From positions 2,170,001 through 2,234,000 of the forward strand of contig NC_013530.1 in the NCBI RefSeq assembly GCF_000024965.1: a DNA stretch of 64,000 nucleotides, in the 5' to 3' direction. Shown piece by piece: positions 35,553 through 45,799 of this stretch. The number at the start of each line of letters is the position of its first letter. Position 1 is the stretch's first letter. The position numbers were made by a program, and so were the translations under genes. The notes below the pieces were generated by a model that saw nothing but the letters and a program-made list of their open reading frames with translations, had not been told where the DNA came from and did not search any database. The DNA comes from Xylanimonas cellulosilytica DSM 15894. Its GTDB lineage: Bacteria; Actinomycetota; Actinomycetes; Actinomycetales; Cellulomonadaceae.

Positions 35553-36926
35553 ATGGCGCGCGCGCGCACGAGCGAGTGGCTGGAGTCTTGGGACCCTGAA
35601 TCCGAGAGCTGGGACTCCCGGATGGCGTGGAAGACCCTCTGGGTCACCACGTTCTGCCTGACCCTGGCGTTCGCCACCTGGTTCCTGCCGAGCGCGTTCA
35701 TCCCCCAGCTCAACTCGCTGGGATACGACTTCACCACCGCCCAGCTCTACTGGATGGCCGCCATGCCTGGCCTTTCCGGTGGGTTGCTGCGCATCCTGTG
35801 GACGTTCCTGCCGCCGATCATGGGCACGCGCAGGATGGTCACGTACTCGACGCTGCTGATGATCTTCGCGACCATCGGCTGGGGCGTGCGGGTGCAGGCG
35901 CCCACCGCCCCGTACTGGGAGCTCATGGTCCTCGCGTTCCTCGCGGGCATCGGTGGCGGCGTGTTCTCCGGCTTCATGCCCTCGACGTCGTACTTCTTCC
36001 CGAGGCGCAAGCAGGGCCTGGCCCTGGGCCTGCAGGCCGGCTTCGGCAACTTCGGCGTCTCGCTGGTGCAGATGCTCACCCCGCTTCTCATCGGCGTCGG
36101 CTTCCTGGGCTTCCTCGGCAGCAGCCAGACGTGGACCAGCGGCGACGAGGTCCGCGAGGTCTGGTACCAGAACGCCGCGTTCATCTGGCTGCCGCTCCTG
36201 GTCGTCGGCGCGATCCTCGCGTGGACCATGCTGAAGTCGGTGCCCGTCAAGGCGAACTTCAAGCAGCAGCTCGACATCTTCCGCAACCAGGACACCTGGT
36301 GGCAGACGATCCTCTACATCATGACCTTCGGGACGTTCTCGGGTCTGTCCGCGCAGTTCGGCCTGCTCATGCAGGACCTGTACGGCCGGATGAACCCCGA
36401 GATCTACGACCTCGCCACGAACACCGTTCTCGTCGAAGGGTTCGACCTGAGGAACCCGATCAACTTCGTGTTCCTGGGCCCGCTCGTGGGCGCCGGCTCG
36501 CGCATCATCTTCGCCCAGCTCACCGACCGCATGGGCGGCGCCATCTGGACGCTCGTCGCCGGGATCGGCATCGGCGCCTCGATCGTGTTCACGATGACGG
36601 GCCTGACCCCGGACGTGACCTCGGCCGCGACGCTCGACGCGGGCTTCAACCGCTTCCTGTTCGGCATGCTCGCGATCTTCTTCTTCACGGGCATCGGCAA
36701 CGCGTCCACGTTCAAGCAGATGCCGATGATCTTCGAGCGCCGCCAGGCCGGTGGCGTCATCGGCTGGACGGCCGCGATCGGGGCCTTCGGCCCGTTCCTC
36801 TTCGGGATCGGCATCACCACGATCGGGCCCGTGGGGTTCTACGCGGTGGGCGTCGCCTGGGCGGTCCTCTGCGTCGTCATCACATGGGTGCGCTACGCGC
36901 GCCCGGGCGCGCCCAAGCCGGGCTGA
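35553..36926 (+). CDS. narK: nitrate/nitrite transporter (MFS, NarK family)
   Basis: 457 aa, about 12 membrane helices. NarK/NNP signatures are recognisable: an Arg-rich loop after helix 2-3, GIGGGVFSGFMPSTSYFFP and GLQAGFGNFGVS in the first half, and GIGNASTFKQMP in the second, matching the G/N-rich nitrate motifs. The hydrophilic N-terminus contains a DPESESWDS stretch. ATG at 35553 with AGGAGG 6-7 nt upstream. No nitrate reductase genes are in the window, so import versus export of nitrite is open. Confidence 0.93.
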   Translation: MARARTSEWLESWDPESESWDSRMAWKTLWVTTFCLTLAFATWFLPSAFIPQLNSLGYDFTTAQLYWMAAMPGLSGGLLRILWTFLPPIMGTRRMVTYSTLLMIFATIGWGVRVQAPTAPYWELMVLAFLAGIGGGVFSGFMPSTSYFFPRRKQGLALGLQAGFGNFGVSLVQMLTPLLIGVGFLGFLGSSQTWTSGDEVREVWYQNAAFIWLPLLVVGAILAWTMLKSVPVKANFKQQLDIFRNQDTWWQTILYIMTFGTFSGLSAQFGLLMQDLYGRMNPEIYDLATNTVLVEGFDLRNPINFVFLGPLVGAGSRIIFAQLTDRMGGAIWTLVAGIGIGASIVFTMTGLTPDVTSAATLDAGFNRFLFGMLAIFFFTGIGNASTFKQMPMIFERRQAGGVIGWTAAIGAFGPFLFGIGITTIGPVGFYAVGVAWAVLCVVITWVRYARPGAPKPG

Positions 36927-36943
36927 GCGCGCCGCACACACCA

Positions 36944-36989
36944 GCCGAGCGCCCCCGAGACCGCACCGCCGGTCCCGGGGGCGCTCGGC
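36944..36989 (+). terminator. hairpin terminator after narK
   Basis: GCCGAGCGCCCCCG at 36944 pairs with its near-complement CGGGGGCGCTCGGC ending at 36989; the inner GACCG/CGGTC extends the stem. It starts 17 nt after the narK stop. Confidence 0.85.
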
Positions 36990-37014
36990 GTCGGGCCGCG
37001 CGTAGGGTCGGGCC

Positions 37015-37659
37015 ATGAACCCCTGGTTGGAGGTCTTCGGCTGGGTCGGCTCCATCCTGGTCGTGTGGTCGCTGACCCAGGCCCGGGTGCTCCGGTTCCG
37101 GTGGCTGAACTTCGTCGGCGCGGTCATCGCGACCGCGTACAACGCGATCATCGAGATCTGGCCGTTCTTCGCCATGAACCTGGCGATCGCCGTCATCGAC
37201 GCGTACTGGCTGTGGCGCCTGCACCGCACGCGGCACGACGAGGCCACGTACGAGGTCGTCGAGGTCCAGCCCGACGACGCCTACCTGCTGCACGTGCTGC
37301 GCACCTACGCGGACGACATCGCGGGTTTCTCCCCCGGGTTCGTCGCCGAGGCCGCGCCCGGTGAACCGCGCACCGCGTTCCTGGTGCAGAAGGGTGACGA
37401 GACCGTCGGCGTCGTCGAGATCGCCGACCAGGGCGACGGCACCGGCGTCGTGCTGCTGGACTGGGTGAGCAAGCGGTTCCGCGACTTCACACCGGGCGAG
37501 TTCGTGTACCGGGCCTCCGGCGTGTTCACGGGCAAGCCGTTCACGCGGCTGGTGACCGCGCCGGGGCAGCACGACCGGCGGTACCTCGAACGGGTCGGGT
37601 TCCGCGCCGAGGGCGGTCAGTGGGTGCGCGAGCTCGCACCCGCCGCCTCGGCGTCGTAG
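37015..37659 (+). CDS. membrane protein with GNAT-like C-terminal domain
   Basis: 214 aa. The first 75 residues form three short hydrophobic helices like YgjV-type proteins (LEVFGWVGSILVVWSLTQ; WLNFVGAVIATAYNA). Residues about 80-205 look like a small acyltransferase-type domain (TAFLVQKGDETVGVVEI, then DRRYLERVGFR at the end). ATG at 37015, TAGGGT 6 nt upstream (leaderless). Its last 43 nt overlap the 3' end of glnE on the opposite strand. Function unknown. Confidence 0.75.
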   Translation: MNPWLEVFGWVGSILVVWSLTQARVLRFRWLNFVGAVIATAYNAIIEIWPFFAMNLAIAVIDAYWLWRLHRTRHDEATYEVVEVQPDDAYLLHVLRTYADDIAGFSPGFVAEAAPGEPRTAFLVQKGDETVGVVEIADQGDGTGVVLLDWVSKRFRDFTPGEFVYRASGVFTGKPFTRLVTAPGQHDRRYLERVGFRAEGGQWVRELAPAASAS

Positions 37660-40600
37660 AAGACGCGCTCCATGACGGCGCGTGCCCGGCGGGCGGTGCG
37701 CAGGTAGAGGTCTTCGAGGTCGCTGCCGGTGCCGACGTCGCCGAGCAGGCGGGCCACGCCCGACAACGCGCGCCGGTCGTGCGGCAGCACGTCCGTCTGC
37801 GCACCGCTCACCCGCCCGGACCACAGCACGACGGCGGACCGCAGCCGGGAGGCGAGGGTCCAGGAGTCCGTCAGCGCACGGGCGTCGTCGGCGCCGAGCA
37901 CCCGCGCGTCGACGGCTGCGTCGAGCGCCGCGACGGTTCCGGTGGTCCGCAGCGCCGGGACGGCGTGCGCGTGCCTCAGCTGCAGGAGCTGGGCCGTCCA
38001 CTCGACGTCCGAGACGCCGCCCGGGCCGAGCTTCAGGTGCCGGACGGGTTCGACGCCGCGCGGCAACCGTTCCGCCTCGACGCGGGCCTTGATCCGGCGC
38101 ACCTCGCGGACGTCCGCGAGCGCCAGCCCGCCCTCGGGGTAGCGCAGCGGGTCGACGAGGGCCGTGAACCGTTCGGCGAGCCGGAGGGCGTCGTCGCCCG
38201 GGGTGCCTGCCTCGGGCAGGGGGACGAGCGGGCGGGCGCGCAGCAGGGCCTGCGCCTCCCACACGGCGGACCAGCGTCCGTAGTACTCGGTGTAGGACGC
38301 GAGGGTGCGCACGAGCGGTCCCTGCCGCCCTTCGGGCCGCAGGTCGGCGTCGACGGGCAGTGCGGGCTCGGTCGCGACGGCGCCGAGCAGCTCGCGCAGC
38401 CGGGTCGCGGTGGCGAGCGCGAACTTCGAGGCGAGCTGCGGGTCGGCGTCGGGGTGCGGGTCGTGCACGAACAGGACGTCGGCGTCGGAGCCGTAGCCCA
38501 TCTCGCGGCCACCGAGCCGCCCCATGGCGACGACGATCATGGCGGTGGGGTCGGCCGTCAGTCCCAGGTCGGCGCGGACGGCGTGCTGGGCGACGCGCAG
38601 CCCGCCCTGGAGGGCGAGGTCGGCGGCGTCGGAGATCGCGGCGGCGGCGTCGACGGGGTCGAGCAGGCCGAGCACCTCGCCCGCACCGGTGCGGGTGAGC
38701 TCGCGGCGGCGGATGGCCCGCAGGGAGGTGGCGGCCGCCTTGGGTGCTTCGGCCCGCTGGAGGATGGCGCCGGCCTCCCCGGTGAGGCGGGCGGTGCCGC
38801 GGGGTTCGAGGTTCGCGGCGGAGTCGAACCAGCGCACGGACTCGGGTGAGCGTGCGATGGCCTCCGCGAGGTACCGGGAGGACGCGAGCACGTGCGCGAG
38901 CGACTGTGCGGCGGAGCCGGAGTCGCGCAGCAGCTTGAGGTACCAGTGGGTGGAGCCGAGCTCCTCGGACAGCCGCCGGAAGGCGAGCAGTCCGGCGTCG
39001 GGGTCCGCGCCCTCGGCGAACCAGCCGAGCAGCACCGGCAGGAGCTGGCGCTGCAGGGCGGCGCGCCGGGACATGCCCTCGGTCAGGGCGTAGACGTGCC
39101 GGGTCGCGCCGTCGGGGTCGCGGTAGCCGATGGCCGCGAAGCGCTGGCGGGCGGCCTCGGGAGCGAGCGACACCTCGTCCTCGGAGAGCTGCGCGTAGGC
39201 GGGCAGCAAGGGCCGGTAGAACAGCGCCTCGTGCAGGGAACGCACCTCGCGGCGGGTGGCCCGCCAGCGTTCGGTGAGTCCGGCCGCCCCCTCGGCCCGC
39301 AGGCCGAGCGCTCGCGCGAGCCGGCGCAGGTCGTCCTCGGAGGTGGGCAGCAGGTGGGTGCGTCGCAGCCGGAAGAGCTGCACGCGGTGCTCGAGCGCGC
39401 GCAGGAACCGGTAGCAGACGGCGAGCCGCCCGGCGTGGTCGCGGCCCACGTACCCGGCAGCTGCGAGCGCCGACAGCGCCCCGATGGTGTTGGGCGAGTG
39501 GATGGCAGGTTCGGTCCTGCCGTGCACGAGCTGCAGGAGCTGGACGGTGAACTCGACGTCGCGCAGGCCGCCACGACCGAGCTTGATCTGCCGGTCGGCC
39601 TCGGCGGCGGGCACGTTCGCCTCGACGCGCCGGCGCATCGCCTGGGCGTCCTCGACGAAGTTCTCGCGGGCGACGGCCTTCCACACCAGCGGGTCGACGG
39701 CCTGCCGGTAGGCGTGCCCGAGGTCGGTGTCGCCCGCGACGGGGCGAGCCTTGAGGAGGGCCTGGAACTCCCAGGTCGCGGCCCAGCGGTCGTAGTACGC
39801 CAGGTGGGAGGAGAGGGTCCGGACCAGCGGTCCGGCCTTGCCCTCGGGCCGTAGCGCGGCGTCGACCTGCCACAGCGCGGGTTCGCCGGACGCGCCGCCG
39901 CACACCTTCTGCAGGGTGGACGCGAGCCGGGCGCCGACGGCGAGCGCGGCCGTCTCGTCGGCGGGTTCGCCGTCGGGCGTGGTGCCCGGCTCGGCGACGT
40001 AGACGACGTCGACGTCGGAGACGTAGTTGAGCTCGCGCCCGCCGGTCTTGCCCATGCCGATGACGGCGAGGCGCACCAGTGCGTGGTCGGGGTGCTGGGC
40101 GCGGGCGACGGCGAGGGCTGCCTCGAGCGCTGCGGCGGCGAGGTCGGCGAGCGCCGCGGCGACGCCCGGCAGCAGGCCGAGCGGCTCGGTGGCGGTGAGG
40201 TCGTCGGCGGCGATGTGCAGCAGCCGGGTCCGGTAGGCGCGGCGCAGCGCGTCCGTCGCGGTGCGCGCGTCAGTGTCGGGCCACGTGGTCCCGGCGACGG
40301 GGGCCGTCGCGGTCGGCAAGGCCCCGACGGCGGTGAGCAGCTCGGCGCGGACGACGTCGGGGTCCTCCCCCACGGCCCGGTCGGTGAGCCGGCCGAGCAG
40401 TGCGGGCCGCCGCACGATCTCGTCGCCCAGCGCCTCGGACGCCCCGAGCACGGCGAGCAGCCGACGGCGCGGGGCGTCGTCGGCCGCCGGCAGGGCGAGC
40501 AGGCGCGCGAGCTCCGCGGCCTCCGGGGTGGCGGCGAGCCGCACGAGCTGGAGCAGCGCGAGGTCGGGGTCCGCGGTCTCGCCGAGCGCGGCCAGCACGT

Positions 40601-40730
40601 CGCCCGCGTCGTCGGGCAGCACGGCGGCGAGCGCGCCGTCCTGCCACAGCGACGCCGAGCGCGCCAGGTCGGCGAACCCGGCCCGCAGCAGGCGGCGGGT
40701 CGGGCTCTCGCGGCGTCCGACGGGCGTCAT
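37617..40730 (-). CDS. glnE: bifunctional glutamine synthetase adenylyltransferase/deadenylase
   Basis: 1037 aa. Two nucleotidyltransferase domains: the N-terminal one with [20 protein letters not shown] and the C-terminal one with [20 protein letters not shown], each carrying the G-x-S-D-x-D metal site, plus the PII-uridylyl-transferase-like helical regions between. It adenylylates the Tyr of GlnA1 (26.1 kb gene). ATG at 40730, 31 nt after the glnA2 stop, so the two are probably one operon. The 3' end overlaps the convergent 37015 gene by 43 nt. Confidence 0.97.
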   Translation of the reverse strand: MTPVGRRESPTRRLLRAGFADLARSASLWQDGALAAVLPDDAGDVLAALGETADPDLALLQLVRLAATPEAAELARLLALPAADDAPRRRLLAVLGASEALGDEIVRRPALLGRLTDRAVGEDPDVVRAELLTAVGALPTATAPVAGTTWPDTDARTATDALRRAYRTRLLHIAADDLTATEPLGLLPGVAAALADLAAAALEAALAVARAQHPDHALVRLAVIGMGKTGGRELNYVSDVDVVYVAEPGTTPDGEPADETAALAVGARLASTLQKVCGGASGEPALWQVDAALRPEGKAGPLVRTLSSHLAYYDRWAATWEFQALLKARPVAGDTDLGHAYRQAVDPLVWKAVARENFVEDAQAMRRRVEANVPAAEADRQIKLGRGGLRDVEFTVQLLQLVHGRTEPAIHSPNTIGALSALAAAGYVGRDHAGRLAVCYRFLRALEHRVQLFRLRRTHLLPTSEDDLRRLARALGLRAEGAAGLTERWRATRREVRSLHEALFYRPLLPAYAQLSEDEVSLAPEAARQRFAAIGYRDPDGATRHVYALTEGMSRRAALQRQLLPVLLGWFAEGADPDAGLLAFRRLSEELGSTHWYLKLLRDSGSAAQSLAHVLASSRYLAEAIARSPESVRWFDSAANLEPRGTARLTGEAGAILQRAEAPKAAATSLRAIRRRELTRTGAGEVLGLLDPVDAAAAISDAADLALQGGLRVAQHAVRADLGLTADPTAMIVVAMGRLGGREMGYGSDADVLFVHDPHPDADPQLASKFALATATRLRELLGAVATEPALPVDADLRPEGRQGPLVRTLASYTEYYGRWSAVWEAQALLRARPLVPLPEAGTPGDDALRLAERFTALVDPLRYPEGGLALADVREVRRIKARVEAERLPRGVEPVRHLKLGPGGVSDVEWTAQLLQLRHAHAVPALRTTGTVAALDAAVDARVLGADDARALTDSWTLASRLRSAVVLWSGRVSGAQTDVLPHDRRALSGVARLLGDVGTGSDLEDLYLRTARRARAVMERVFYDAEAAGASSRTH

Positions 40731-40761
40731 CGGGCCGCGACCGGGGTCGTTCGAGGGCCGG

Positions 40762-42099
40762 TCACAGGAACTGCAGGAACCGGTTCAGCTCGTACGGCGT
40801 CACCTGGGCGCGGTAGGCGTCCCACTCGGCCCGCTTGTTGGCCAGGACGTACCGGAACACGTGCTCGCCGAGGGTCTCGGCCACCAGCTCGGAGCGCTCC
40901 ATGACCGCGATGGCGGCGTCGAGGTCCTCCGGGAGCGGGCTGATGCCGAGCGCGCGCCGCTCGGCGTCGGTCAGCTCCCACACGTCGTCCTCGGTCGCGT
41001 CGGGGAGCTCGTAGCCCTCCTCGATGCCCTTGAGGCCGGCGGCGAGCATGACGGCGAACGCGAGGTACGGGTTGGCGGCCGAGTCGACGCCGCGGTACTC
41101 GATGCGCGAGGAGTTGCCCTTGCCGGGCTTGTACATCGGCACGCGCACCAGGGCGGAGCGGTTGTTGTGGCCCCAGCACACGTAGCTGGGGGCCTCCGCA
41201 CCGCCCCACAGGCGCTTGTAGGAGTTGACGTACTGGTTGGTCACGGCCGTGACCTCGGCGGCGTGGACCAGGAGGCCCGCGATGAACTGGCGGGCCGTCT
41301 TGGACAGCTCGAACTGGGCGCCGGGCTCGTGGAACGCGTTGCGGTCGCCCTCGAACAGCGACAGGTGGGTGTGCATGCCGGACCCGGGCTGGTCGGCCAT
41401 CGGCTTGGGCATGAAGGTGGCGAAGACGCCCTGCTCGAGCGCGACCTCCTTGACCACCGTGCGGAACGTCATGAGGTTGTCGGCCGTGGTCAGCGCGTCG
41501 GCGTAGCGCAGGTCGATCTCGTTCTGGCCGGGGCCGGCCTCGTGGTGGGAGTACTCCACCGAGATGCCCATGGACTCGAGCATCGAGATCGCGGCGCGGC
41601 GGAAGTCGTGCGTCGACCCCCGGGCCAGGTGGTCGAAGTAGCCGCCGTTGTCGACCGGCACGAGCGGGTCGGTCGACTTGGCCATCTGCTCGAACAGGTA
41701 GAACTCGACCTCGGGGTGCGTGTAGAACGTGAACCCCTTGTCGCTCGCCTTGGCCAGGGCCCGCTTGAGCGCGTTGCGCGGGTCGGCGAGCGACGGCTCG
41801 CCGTCGGGCGTGAGGATGTCGCAGAACATGCGGGCCGTGCCGTGCCGGTCACCGCGCCACGGGAGCACCTGGAACGTCGTCGGGTCGGGCTTGGCGATCA
41901 TGTCCGCCTCGTACACGCGGGTCAGACCCTCGATGGCCGACCCGTCGAACCCGATCCCCTCGGCGAACGCCTGCTCCAGCTCTGCCGGGGCCACCGCCAC
42001 CGACTTCAGGACCCCGAGCACGTCGGTGAACCAGAGCCGGATGAAGCGGATGTCGCGCTCCTCGACCGTGCGGAGCACGAACTCCTGCTGCCTGTCCAT
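40762..42099 (-). CDS. glnA2: glutamine synthetase type I, second copy (GlnA2-like)
   Basis: 445 aa, shorter than GlnA1. GS signatures are present: [50 protein letters not shown]. The region corresponding to the adenylylation loop ([14 protein letters not shown]) has no Tyr, so it is probably not a GlnE target. ATG at 42099 with CAGGAT 6 nt upstream. The glnE-glnA2 pairing parallels glnE-glnA2 in mycobacteria and streptomycetes. Confidence 0.95.
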   Translation of the reverse strand: MDRQQEFVLRTVEERDIRFIRLWFTDVLGVLKSVAVAPAELEQAFAEGIGFDGSAIEGLTRVYEADMIAKPDPTTFQVLPWRGDRHGTARMFCDILTPDGEPSLADPRNALKRALAKASDKGFTFYTHPEVEFYLFEQMAKSTDPLVPVDNGGYFDHLARGSTHDFRRAAISMLESMGISVEYSHHEAGPGQNEIDLRYADALTTADNLMTFRTVVKEVALEQGVFATFMPKPMADQPGSGMHTHLSLFEGDRNAFHEPGAQFELSKTARQFIAGLLVHAAEVTAVTNQYVNSYKRLWGGAEAPSYVCWGHNNRSALVRVPMYKPGKGNSSRIEYRGVDSAANPYLAFAVMLAAGLKGIEEGYELPDATEDDVWELTDAERRALGISPLPEDLDAAIAVMERSELVAETLGEHVFRYVLANKRAEWDAYRAQVTPYELNRFLQFL

Positions 42100-42155
42100 G
42101 CGCTCATCCTGCCCGAGATTTGTTGCCAGGAAGTGACGGCACGGCCGGTGTCTCC

Positions 42156-42380
42156 TCAGCGGCCGTCGTCGTCCGGGCCGGTGTCACGCCACGCCGCGTC
42201 CTCGTCGTCCCAGGACTCGGTGCGGTCGCGGGCCTTGTCGAGCGCCCGAGCGGCCTCCTCGGCCGTGCCGTACGGGCCCATCAGCTCGTTCCACGGGGAC
42301 TGGCGGCCGTGCTCGACCTGGCCGGTGCGGGTGTTGAACCAGTACCGGGCCGTCTCCGTGGCGCCGCTCTCCTCGCTCAT
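42156..42380 (-). CDS. small conserved actinobacterial protein
   Basis: 74 aa soluble acidic protein: [20 protein letters not shown] and [14 protein letters not shown], then a charged tail. This layout is a common short actinobacterial family of unknown function in which a WF/Y-N-T-x-T-G-x-V motif precedes a helix of AEEA type. ATG at 42380, CAGGAT 6 nt upstream. Its promoter is back to back with that of ppgK. Confidence 0.75.
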   Translation of the reverse strand: MSEESGATETARYWFNTRTGQVEHGRQSPWNELMGPYGTAEEAARALDKARDRTESWDDEDAAWRDTGPDDDGR

Positions 42381-42386
42381 GCCTCG

Positions 42387-42401
42387 ATCCTGCACCAGGA
42401 T
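42387..42401. promoter_or_regulatory. palindrome in the divergent 42380/ppgK promoter region
   Basis: ATCCTG-CAC-CAGGAT is a perfect palindrome. Read in either direction the CAGGAT half sits 6-7 nt before a start codon (42380 minus, 42409 plus), where other genes here have TANNNT -10 boxes. It may therefore be two overlapping divergent -10 elements or an operator. Confidence 0.5.
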
Positions 42402-42408
42402 GTTCCCC

Positions 42409-43185
42409 ATGGCACAGCACCTCGCCTTCGGGATCGACATCGGCGGATCCGGCATCAAGGGCGCCCCCGTCGACCTGCGCACCGGAGAGTTCGCCGCGGA
42501 CCGGGTCCGCATCCCGACGCCCGACCAGAGCACGCCCGACGCCGTCGCGAAGGTCCTGGCCGAGCTGGTCGGCTCGTTCGACCTGCCGCAGGAGGCGCCC
42601 ATCGGCGTCGCCTTCCCCGCTCCGATGGACCACGGCGTCGTCCGGTTCATCGCCAACCTCGACCAGTCGTGGAAGGGCGTCGACCTGCCCGCGCTGCTGC
42701 ACGAGTCGACGGGGCACGAGGTGACGGCCGTCAACGACGCCGACGCCGCCGGCATCAGCGAACAGCGCTACGGCGCCGCGCAGGGCAGGGACGGCACGGT
42801 GCTGGTGGTCACGCTCGGCACCGGGATCGGCTCGGCGCTCATCGTCGACGGCGTCCTGGTGCCCAACACCGAGCTCGGCCACCTGGAGATCGACGGGTTC
42901 GACGCCGAGTCGCGCGCCGCGGACTCTGCCCGCGAGCGCGAGGGTCTCGACTTCCCGGCCTGGGCCGGCCGCCTGCAGCGCTACTTCGAGACCGTGGAGA
43001 TGCTGCTGTCGCCCGACCTCATCGTCGTCGGCGGCGGGGTGAGCAAGAAGCACGCGGCGTTCCTGCCCCTGCTGGACCTGCGGGCCACGATCATCCCCGC
43101 GAAGCTGCGCAACGCGGCGGGCATCGTCGGTGCCGCCGCCATGGCGGCCACCGAGGCCTCCAAGGGCCACCAGCGCAAGCACTGA
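42409..43185 (+). CDS. ppgK: polyphosphate glucokinase
   Basis: 258 aa ROK-fold enzyme phosphorylating glucose with polyphosphate or [16 protein letters not shown] is the phosphate-binding motif, [12 protein letters not shown] holds the catalytic Asp region, [12 protein letters not shown] and ELGHLEIDG follow, and GGGVSKK closes the C-lobe. ATG at 42409 with CAGGAT 7 nt upstream (leaderless). Typical of Actinobacteria. A hairpin at 43211-43240 follows. Confidence 0.96.
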   Translation: MAQHLAFGIDIGGSGIKGAPVDLRTGEFAADRVRIPTPDQSTPDAVAKVLAELVGSFDLPQEAPIGVAFPAPMDHGVVRFIANLDQSWKGVDLPALLHESTGHEVTAVNDADAAGISEQRYGAAQGRDGTVLVVTLGTGIGSALIVDGVLVPNTELGHLEIDGFDAESRAADSAREREGLDFPAWAGRLQRYFETVEMLLSPDLIVVGGGVSKKHAAFLPLLDLRATIIPAKLRNAAGIVGAAAMAATEASKGHQRKH

Positions 43186-43210
43186 GACCGCGCGCGCCGA
43201 GAGACAGCGA

Positions 43211-43240
43211 AGCGGCCGCGACTACGTCGGCGCGGCCGCT
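43211..43240 (+). terminator. hairpin terminator after ppgK
   Basis: AGCGGCCGCG (43211-43220) pairs with CGCGGCCGCT (43231-43240), 25 nt after ppgK. A second small palindrome (CCGTCCG-AG-CGGACGG) follows near 43275, facing the STAS gene's stop. Confidence 0.75.
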
Positions 43241-43291
43241 CGGTGTCCGTCCGCTCGGTGTCGGTCCGGGTGTCCGTCCGAGCGGACGGGT

Positions 43292-43630
43292 TCAGGCGGC
43301 GGGCGTCCGCTCCTCGCGGATGACGCTGTCGCACCCGACGAGGTGGAGCACCTCGGCGACCACCGGCGGCGGGTTGCGCAGCGAGACAGCGAGCTCCTCG
43401 TCCCGGCCCAGCGTGCACAGCTGCACGAGGAAGGCCACGCCGGCCGAGTCGATGAACTGGACGCGCGTGGCGTCCACGACGACCGGCAGGTCACGCTCGA
43501 GCGCCCCGGCCAGTGCCAGGCCGGCCTCCGCGCGCAGTGCCGCGTCGACCTCTCCCCACATCTCCACCACGCTGGCGTCGGTCTCACGAACGAGGTCGAT
43601 ACCGCCGTTCCGCGTGCTCATGAGGGTCAT
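43292..43630 (-). CDS. STAS-domain anti-sigma factor antagonist
   Basis: 112 aa single STAS domain. [12 protein letters not shown] is the first strand pair and [15 protein letters not shown] contains the conserved DSxG in which the Ser is phosphorylated by a partner kinase. ATG at 43630 with AAAGGACAG just upstream. The frame continues to 43786 without signals. The cognate anti-sigma kinase is not adjacent. Likely part of a stress-sigma or GerE-type partner-switching pathway. Confidence 0.88.
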   Translation of the reverse strand: MTLMSTRNGGIDLVRETDASVVEMWGEVDAALRAEAGLALAGALERDLPVVVDATRVQFIDSAGVAFLVQLCTLGRDEELAVSLRNPPPVVAEVLHLVGCDSVIREERTPAA

Positions 43631-43944
43631 CTCTGTCCTTTCGTCCTGGCCCACGCCGTCGCCCGTCTTCCTCGGGGGCGGGCTGTGTGCCCGGCGGCGT
43701 CCTTGCCGCGCTGTTTGCGACCGTACACCTCTCGCAGGGGTTGACGGAACCACCCTTTGCGGTCTCTTGGTGTTGGCGGCAGGCACCCGACCGGTTGCTG
43801 ACCGGAACGCCGCAGGTCACGGGGAGGTCACGGCAGCGACGGCCCCAGAACGTGATCCGAGCCACTTTCCGGCGGCCGCTCGCCCAGCGCTCCGAGACGA
43901 CGCGTCCTGCGCCAGGTGGGCACCGGCCTGAGGCCTGGACGGGA
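43631..43944. other. intergenic region (314 bp)
   Basis: Between the convergent-to-upstream STAS gene and the antiporter gene, both on the minus strand. A minus-strand TACGGT near 43725 with a TTCCGT 17 nt upstream could be the STAS promoter. No open frame with coding character and no strong hairpin except a short GGCCTGAGGCC near 43930. Confidence 0.5.
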
Positions 43945-44919
43945 TCAGGCGCGCAGGACGATCAGGTAGGTCAGGTACGCGGTGTACGCGCCGACGAACA
44001 TCAGGCCTTCCCAGCGGGTGATGCGGCGGCCGGTGAGGAACACCGGGACGCACAGCAGCGCCGCGCCGAGCATCAGCGGCAGGTCGAGCCAGATGAGCTG
44101 CTGGGAGACGTACACCTCGGCAGGGCCGAACAGCAGCGACGTCCCGAGGATGAACGTCAGGTTGTACGTGCTCGACCCGATGAGGTTGCCGACGGCGATC
44201 GAGCGCCCCCCGCGGATGGTCGCGGTGATCGTGGTCGCGAGCTCCGGCAGCGAGGTGCCGATCGCGACGACCGTCAGGCCGATGAGCGTCTCCGAGACCC
44301 CGAACTGTTCGGCGATGCTGACCGCGCTGGTCACCAGCCAGTCGGCGCCGACGACGACGACGGCGATGCCGACGCAGGTCATCAGCAGGTCGCGCACCGT
44401 GTGCTTGCGCGACCGTGGCAGGCGGGGTTCGGCGTCGTCGTGCTTGACCTCGTGCGCGAGCGACGCCGCGCTGGCCTCCCGCCGGGCCGTGGCCAGCAGT
44501 CGCCACGTGTAGACCACCGCGGCGGTCAGCATGATCACGCCGTCCCACGTGGACAGGCCGCCGTCGGACGCCAGGACCACCAGGAGCACGCTGGAACCGA
44601 CCATCGCCGGCAGGTCCAGCCGCAGGGTCTGGGACTGCATCACGATCGGTCGGATCGACGCCGACAGACCCAGGATGAGCAACAGGTTGACCATGTTGGT
44701 CCCCGCGATGTTGCCGAGGACGAGCGACCCGGCATCGCGACGCATCGCGTCGATGCCGACGGCGAGCTCCGGCGCGGACGTGCCGATCGACACGATCGTC
44801 AGACCGATGATGAGCGGCGAGATGCCGAGGCTCTTCGCCAGCCTCGTCCCGAAGTTCACGATCAGCTCGGCACCCGCGATCAGCGCGATCAGCCCCGCGA
44901 CCAACATCAGTTCCGTCAC
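43945..44919 (-). CDS. calcium/sodium antiporter family protein
   Basis: 324 aa, about 10 membrane helices in two inverted halves, each with the CaCA alpha-repeat: IVSIGTSAPELAVGI and VVAIGTSLPELATTI (ion-binding Glu). A basic cytoplasmic loop joins the halves. The GTG at 44919 with GGAGG 8 nt upstream is preferred to the upstream ATG at 45003. YrbG-like group; Ca2+ export in exchange for Na+ or H+ is inferred. Confidence 0.92.
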   Translation of the reverse strand: MTELMLVAGLIALIAGAELIVNFGTRLAKSLGISPLIIGLTIVSIGTSAPELAVGIDAMRRDAGSLVLGNIAGTNMVNLLLILGLSASIRPIVMQSQTLRLDLPAMVGSSVLLVVLASDGGLSTWDGVIMLTAAVVYTWRLLATARREASAASLAHEVKHDDAEPRLPRSRKHTVRDLLMTCVGIAVVVVGADWLVTSAVSIAEQFGVSETLIGLTVVAIGTSLPELATTITATIRGGRSIAVGNLIGSSTYNLTFILGTSLLFGPAEVYVSQQLIWLDLPLMLGAALLCVPVFLTGRRITRWEGLMFVGAYTAYLTYLIVLRA

Positions 44920-45163
44920 CCGACACCTCCGGTTCCATCGTCGCGCGCACGACGCCGCGGCCTGCACGTTCATCGCGAAACGTCGCATGCCGCGGCGGAT
45001 CACGACACGCTGAGGGCCCGTTCGGCGCGGTGAGCGTCAGGCCCGCGTGCAGGCTATCGGGCTGCGAGTCACGACGACGCGTGATGGTCTGGAGAAGGAC
45101 GTCGGAGCAGCGCGTCCAGAACCACGGGCGGCATCGCACCGCCACGAGCCGAGGAGGCATGGC

Positions 45164-45349
45164 ATGGGTCTCGACGACGACCTCAAGCACAAGGCCGAGG
45201 AGCTGAAGGGCAAGGCGAAGGAGGCCTTCGGCAAGGCCACCGACGACAAGAGCACGGAGGCCGAAGGAAAGGCGGAGCAGGCCGGCGCGAAGGTCAAGCA
45301 GGTCGCCGACGACGCGAAGGACGCCGTCAGGGACGCGTTCGACCGCTGA
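45164..45349 (+). CDS. CsbD family stress protein
   Basis: 61 aa highly charged helical protein: DDLKHKAEELKGKAKEAFGK and repeated K-A-E/D-A patterns match the CsbD family, in Bacillus part of the general stress regulon. ATG at 45164 with GAGGAGG 6 nt upstream; the frame upstream to 45047 is unsupported. Hairpin terminator at 45366-45393. Confidence 0.9.
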   Translation: MGLDDDLKHKAEELKGKAKEAFGKATDDKSTEAEGKAEQAGAKVKQVADDAKDAVRDAFDR

Positions 45350-45365
45350 CGGCCACGACGGCCAC

Positions 45366-45393
45366 GGGGGTGTGACCTGCGGGTCACGCCCCC
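45366..45393 (+). terminator. hairpin terminator after csbD-like gene
   Basis: GGGGGTGTGACC (45366-45377) pairs with GGTCACGCCCCC (45382-45393) with one G-T pair around a TGCG loop. Confidence 0.85.
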
Positions 45394-45571
45394 GCCGACG
45401 ACGACCTCGGGTCGGTGCTCGACCTGGTTCCCGGGCGGTGGAGGCTTCCGCTCAGGTCGAACACGACCCGATGCTCGGACGCCTCAGGATCGGTCAGACG
45501 CAGCAGGCGCAGCGCCTCGGCCTCCACGTCGTCCTCCCTGCGGCAACGCCGGGCACCGTACAGTGAGATCC

Positions 45572-45799
45572 ATGGGCTTCCAGCGCATCTCCGCCGATCC
45601 TGGCCGCATGGGCGGCCTGCCGACGATCCGTGACACCCGCGTCACAGTCACGGCCGTGCTCGGGCAGCTTGCTGCCGGCCAGACCCCGCAGGACATCGTG
45701 CGCGACTACCCCTATCTGGAGCTGGACGACATCTACGCCGCCCTCGCGTTCGCCTCGGCGACGCTGGCTGAGCGCGAGATGCCGTTCGTCGCCGCATGA
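45572..45799 (+). CDS. DUF433 antitoxin
   Basis: 75 aa. ISADPGRMGGLPTIRDTRVTV and YPYLELDDIYAALAFA match DUF433, the antitoxin usually paired with a DUF5615 PIN-like toxin. ATG at 45572 with TACAGT 7 nt upstream (leaderless); an in-frame GTG at 45563 is possible. Its stop overlaps the toxin start (ATGA at 45796). Confidence 0.88.
   Translation: MGFQRISADPGRMGGLPTIRDTRVTVTAVLGQLAAGQTPQDIVRDYPYLELDDIYAALAFASATLAEREMPFVAA

Noticed and set aside
35388-37247. 619-codon minus-strand frame opposite narK
   Set aside because: Composition is typical of antisense frames (Arg, Glu, His, Asp), no motifs; narK is clearly real.
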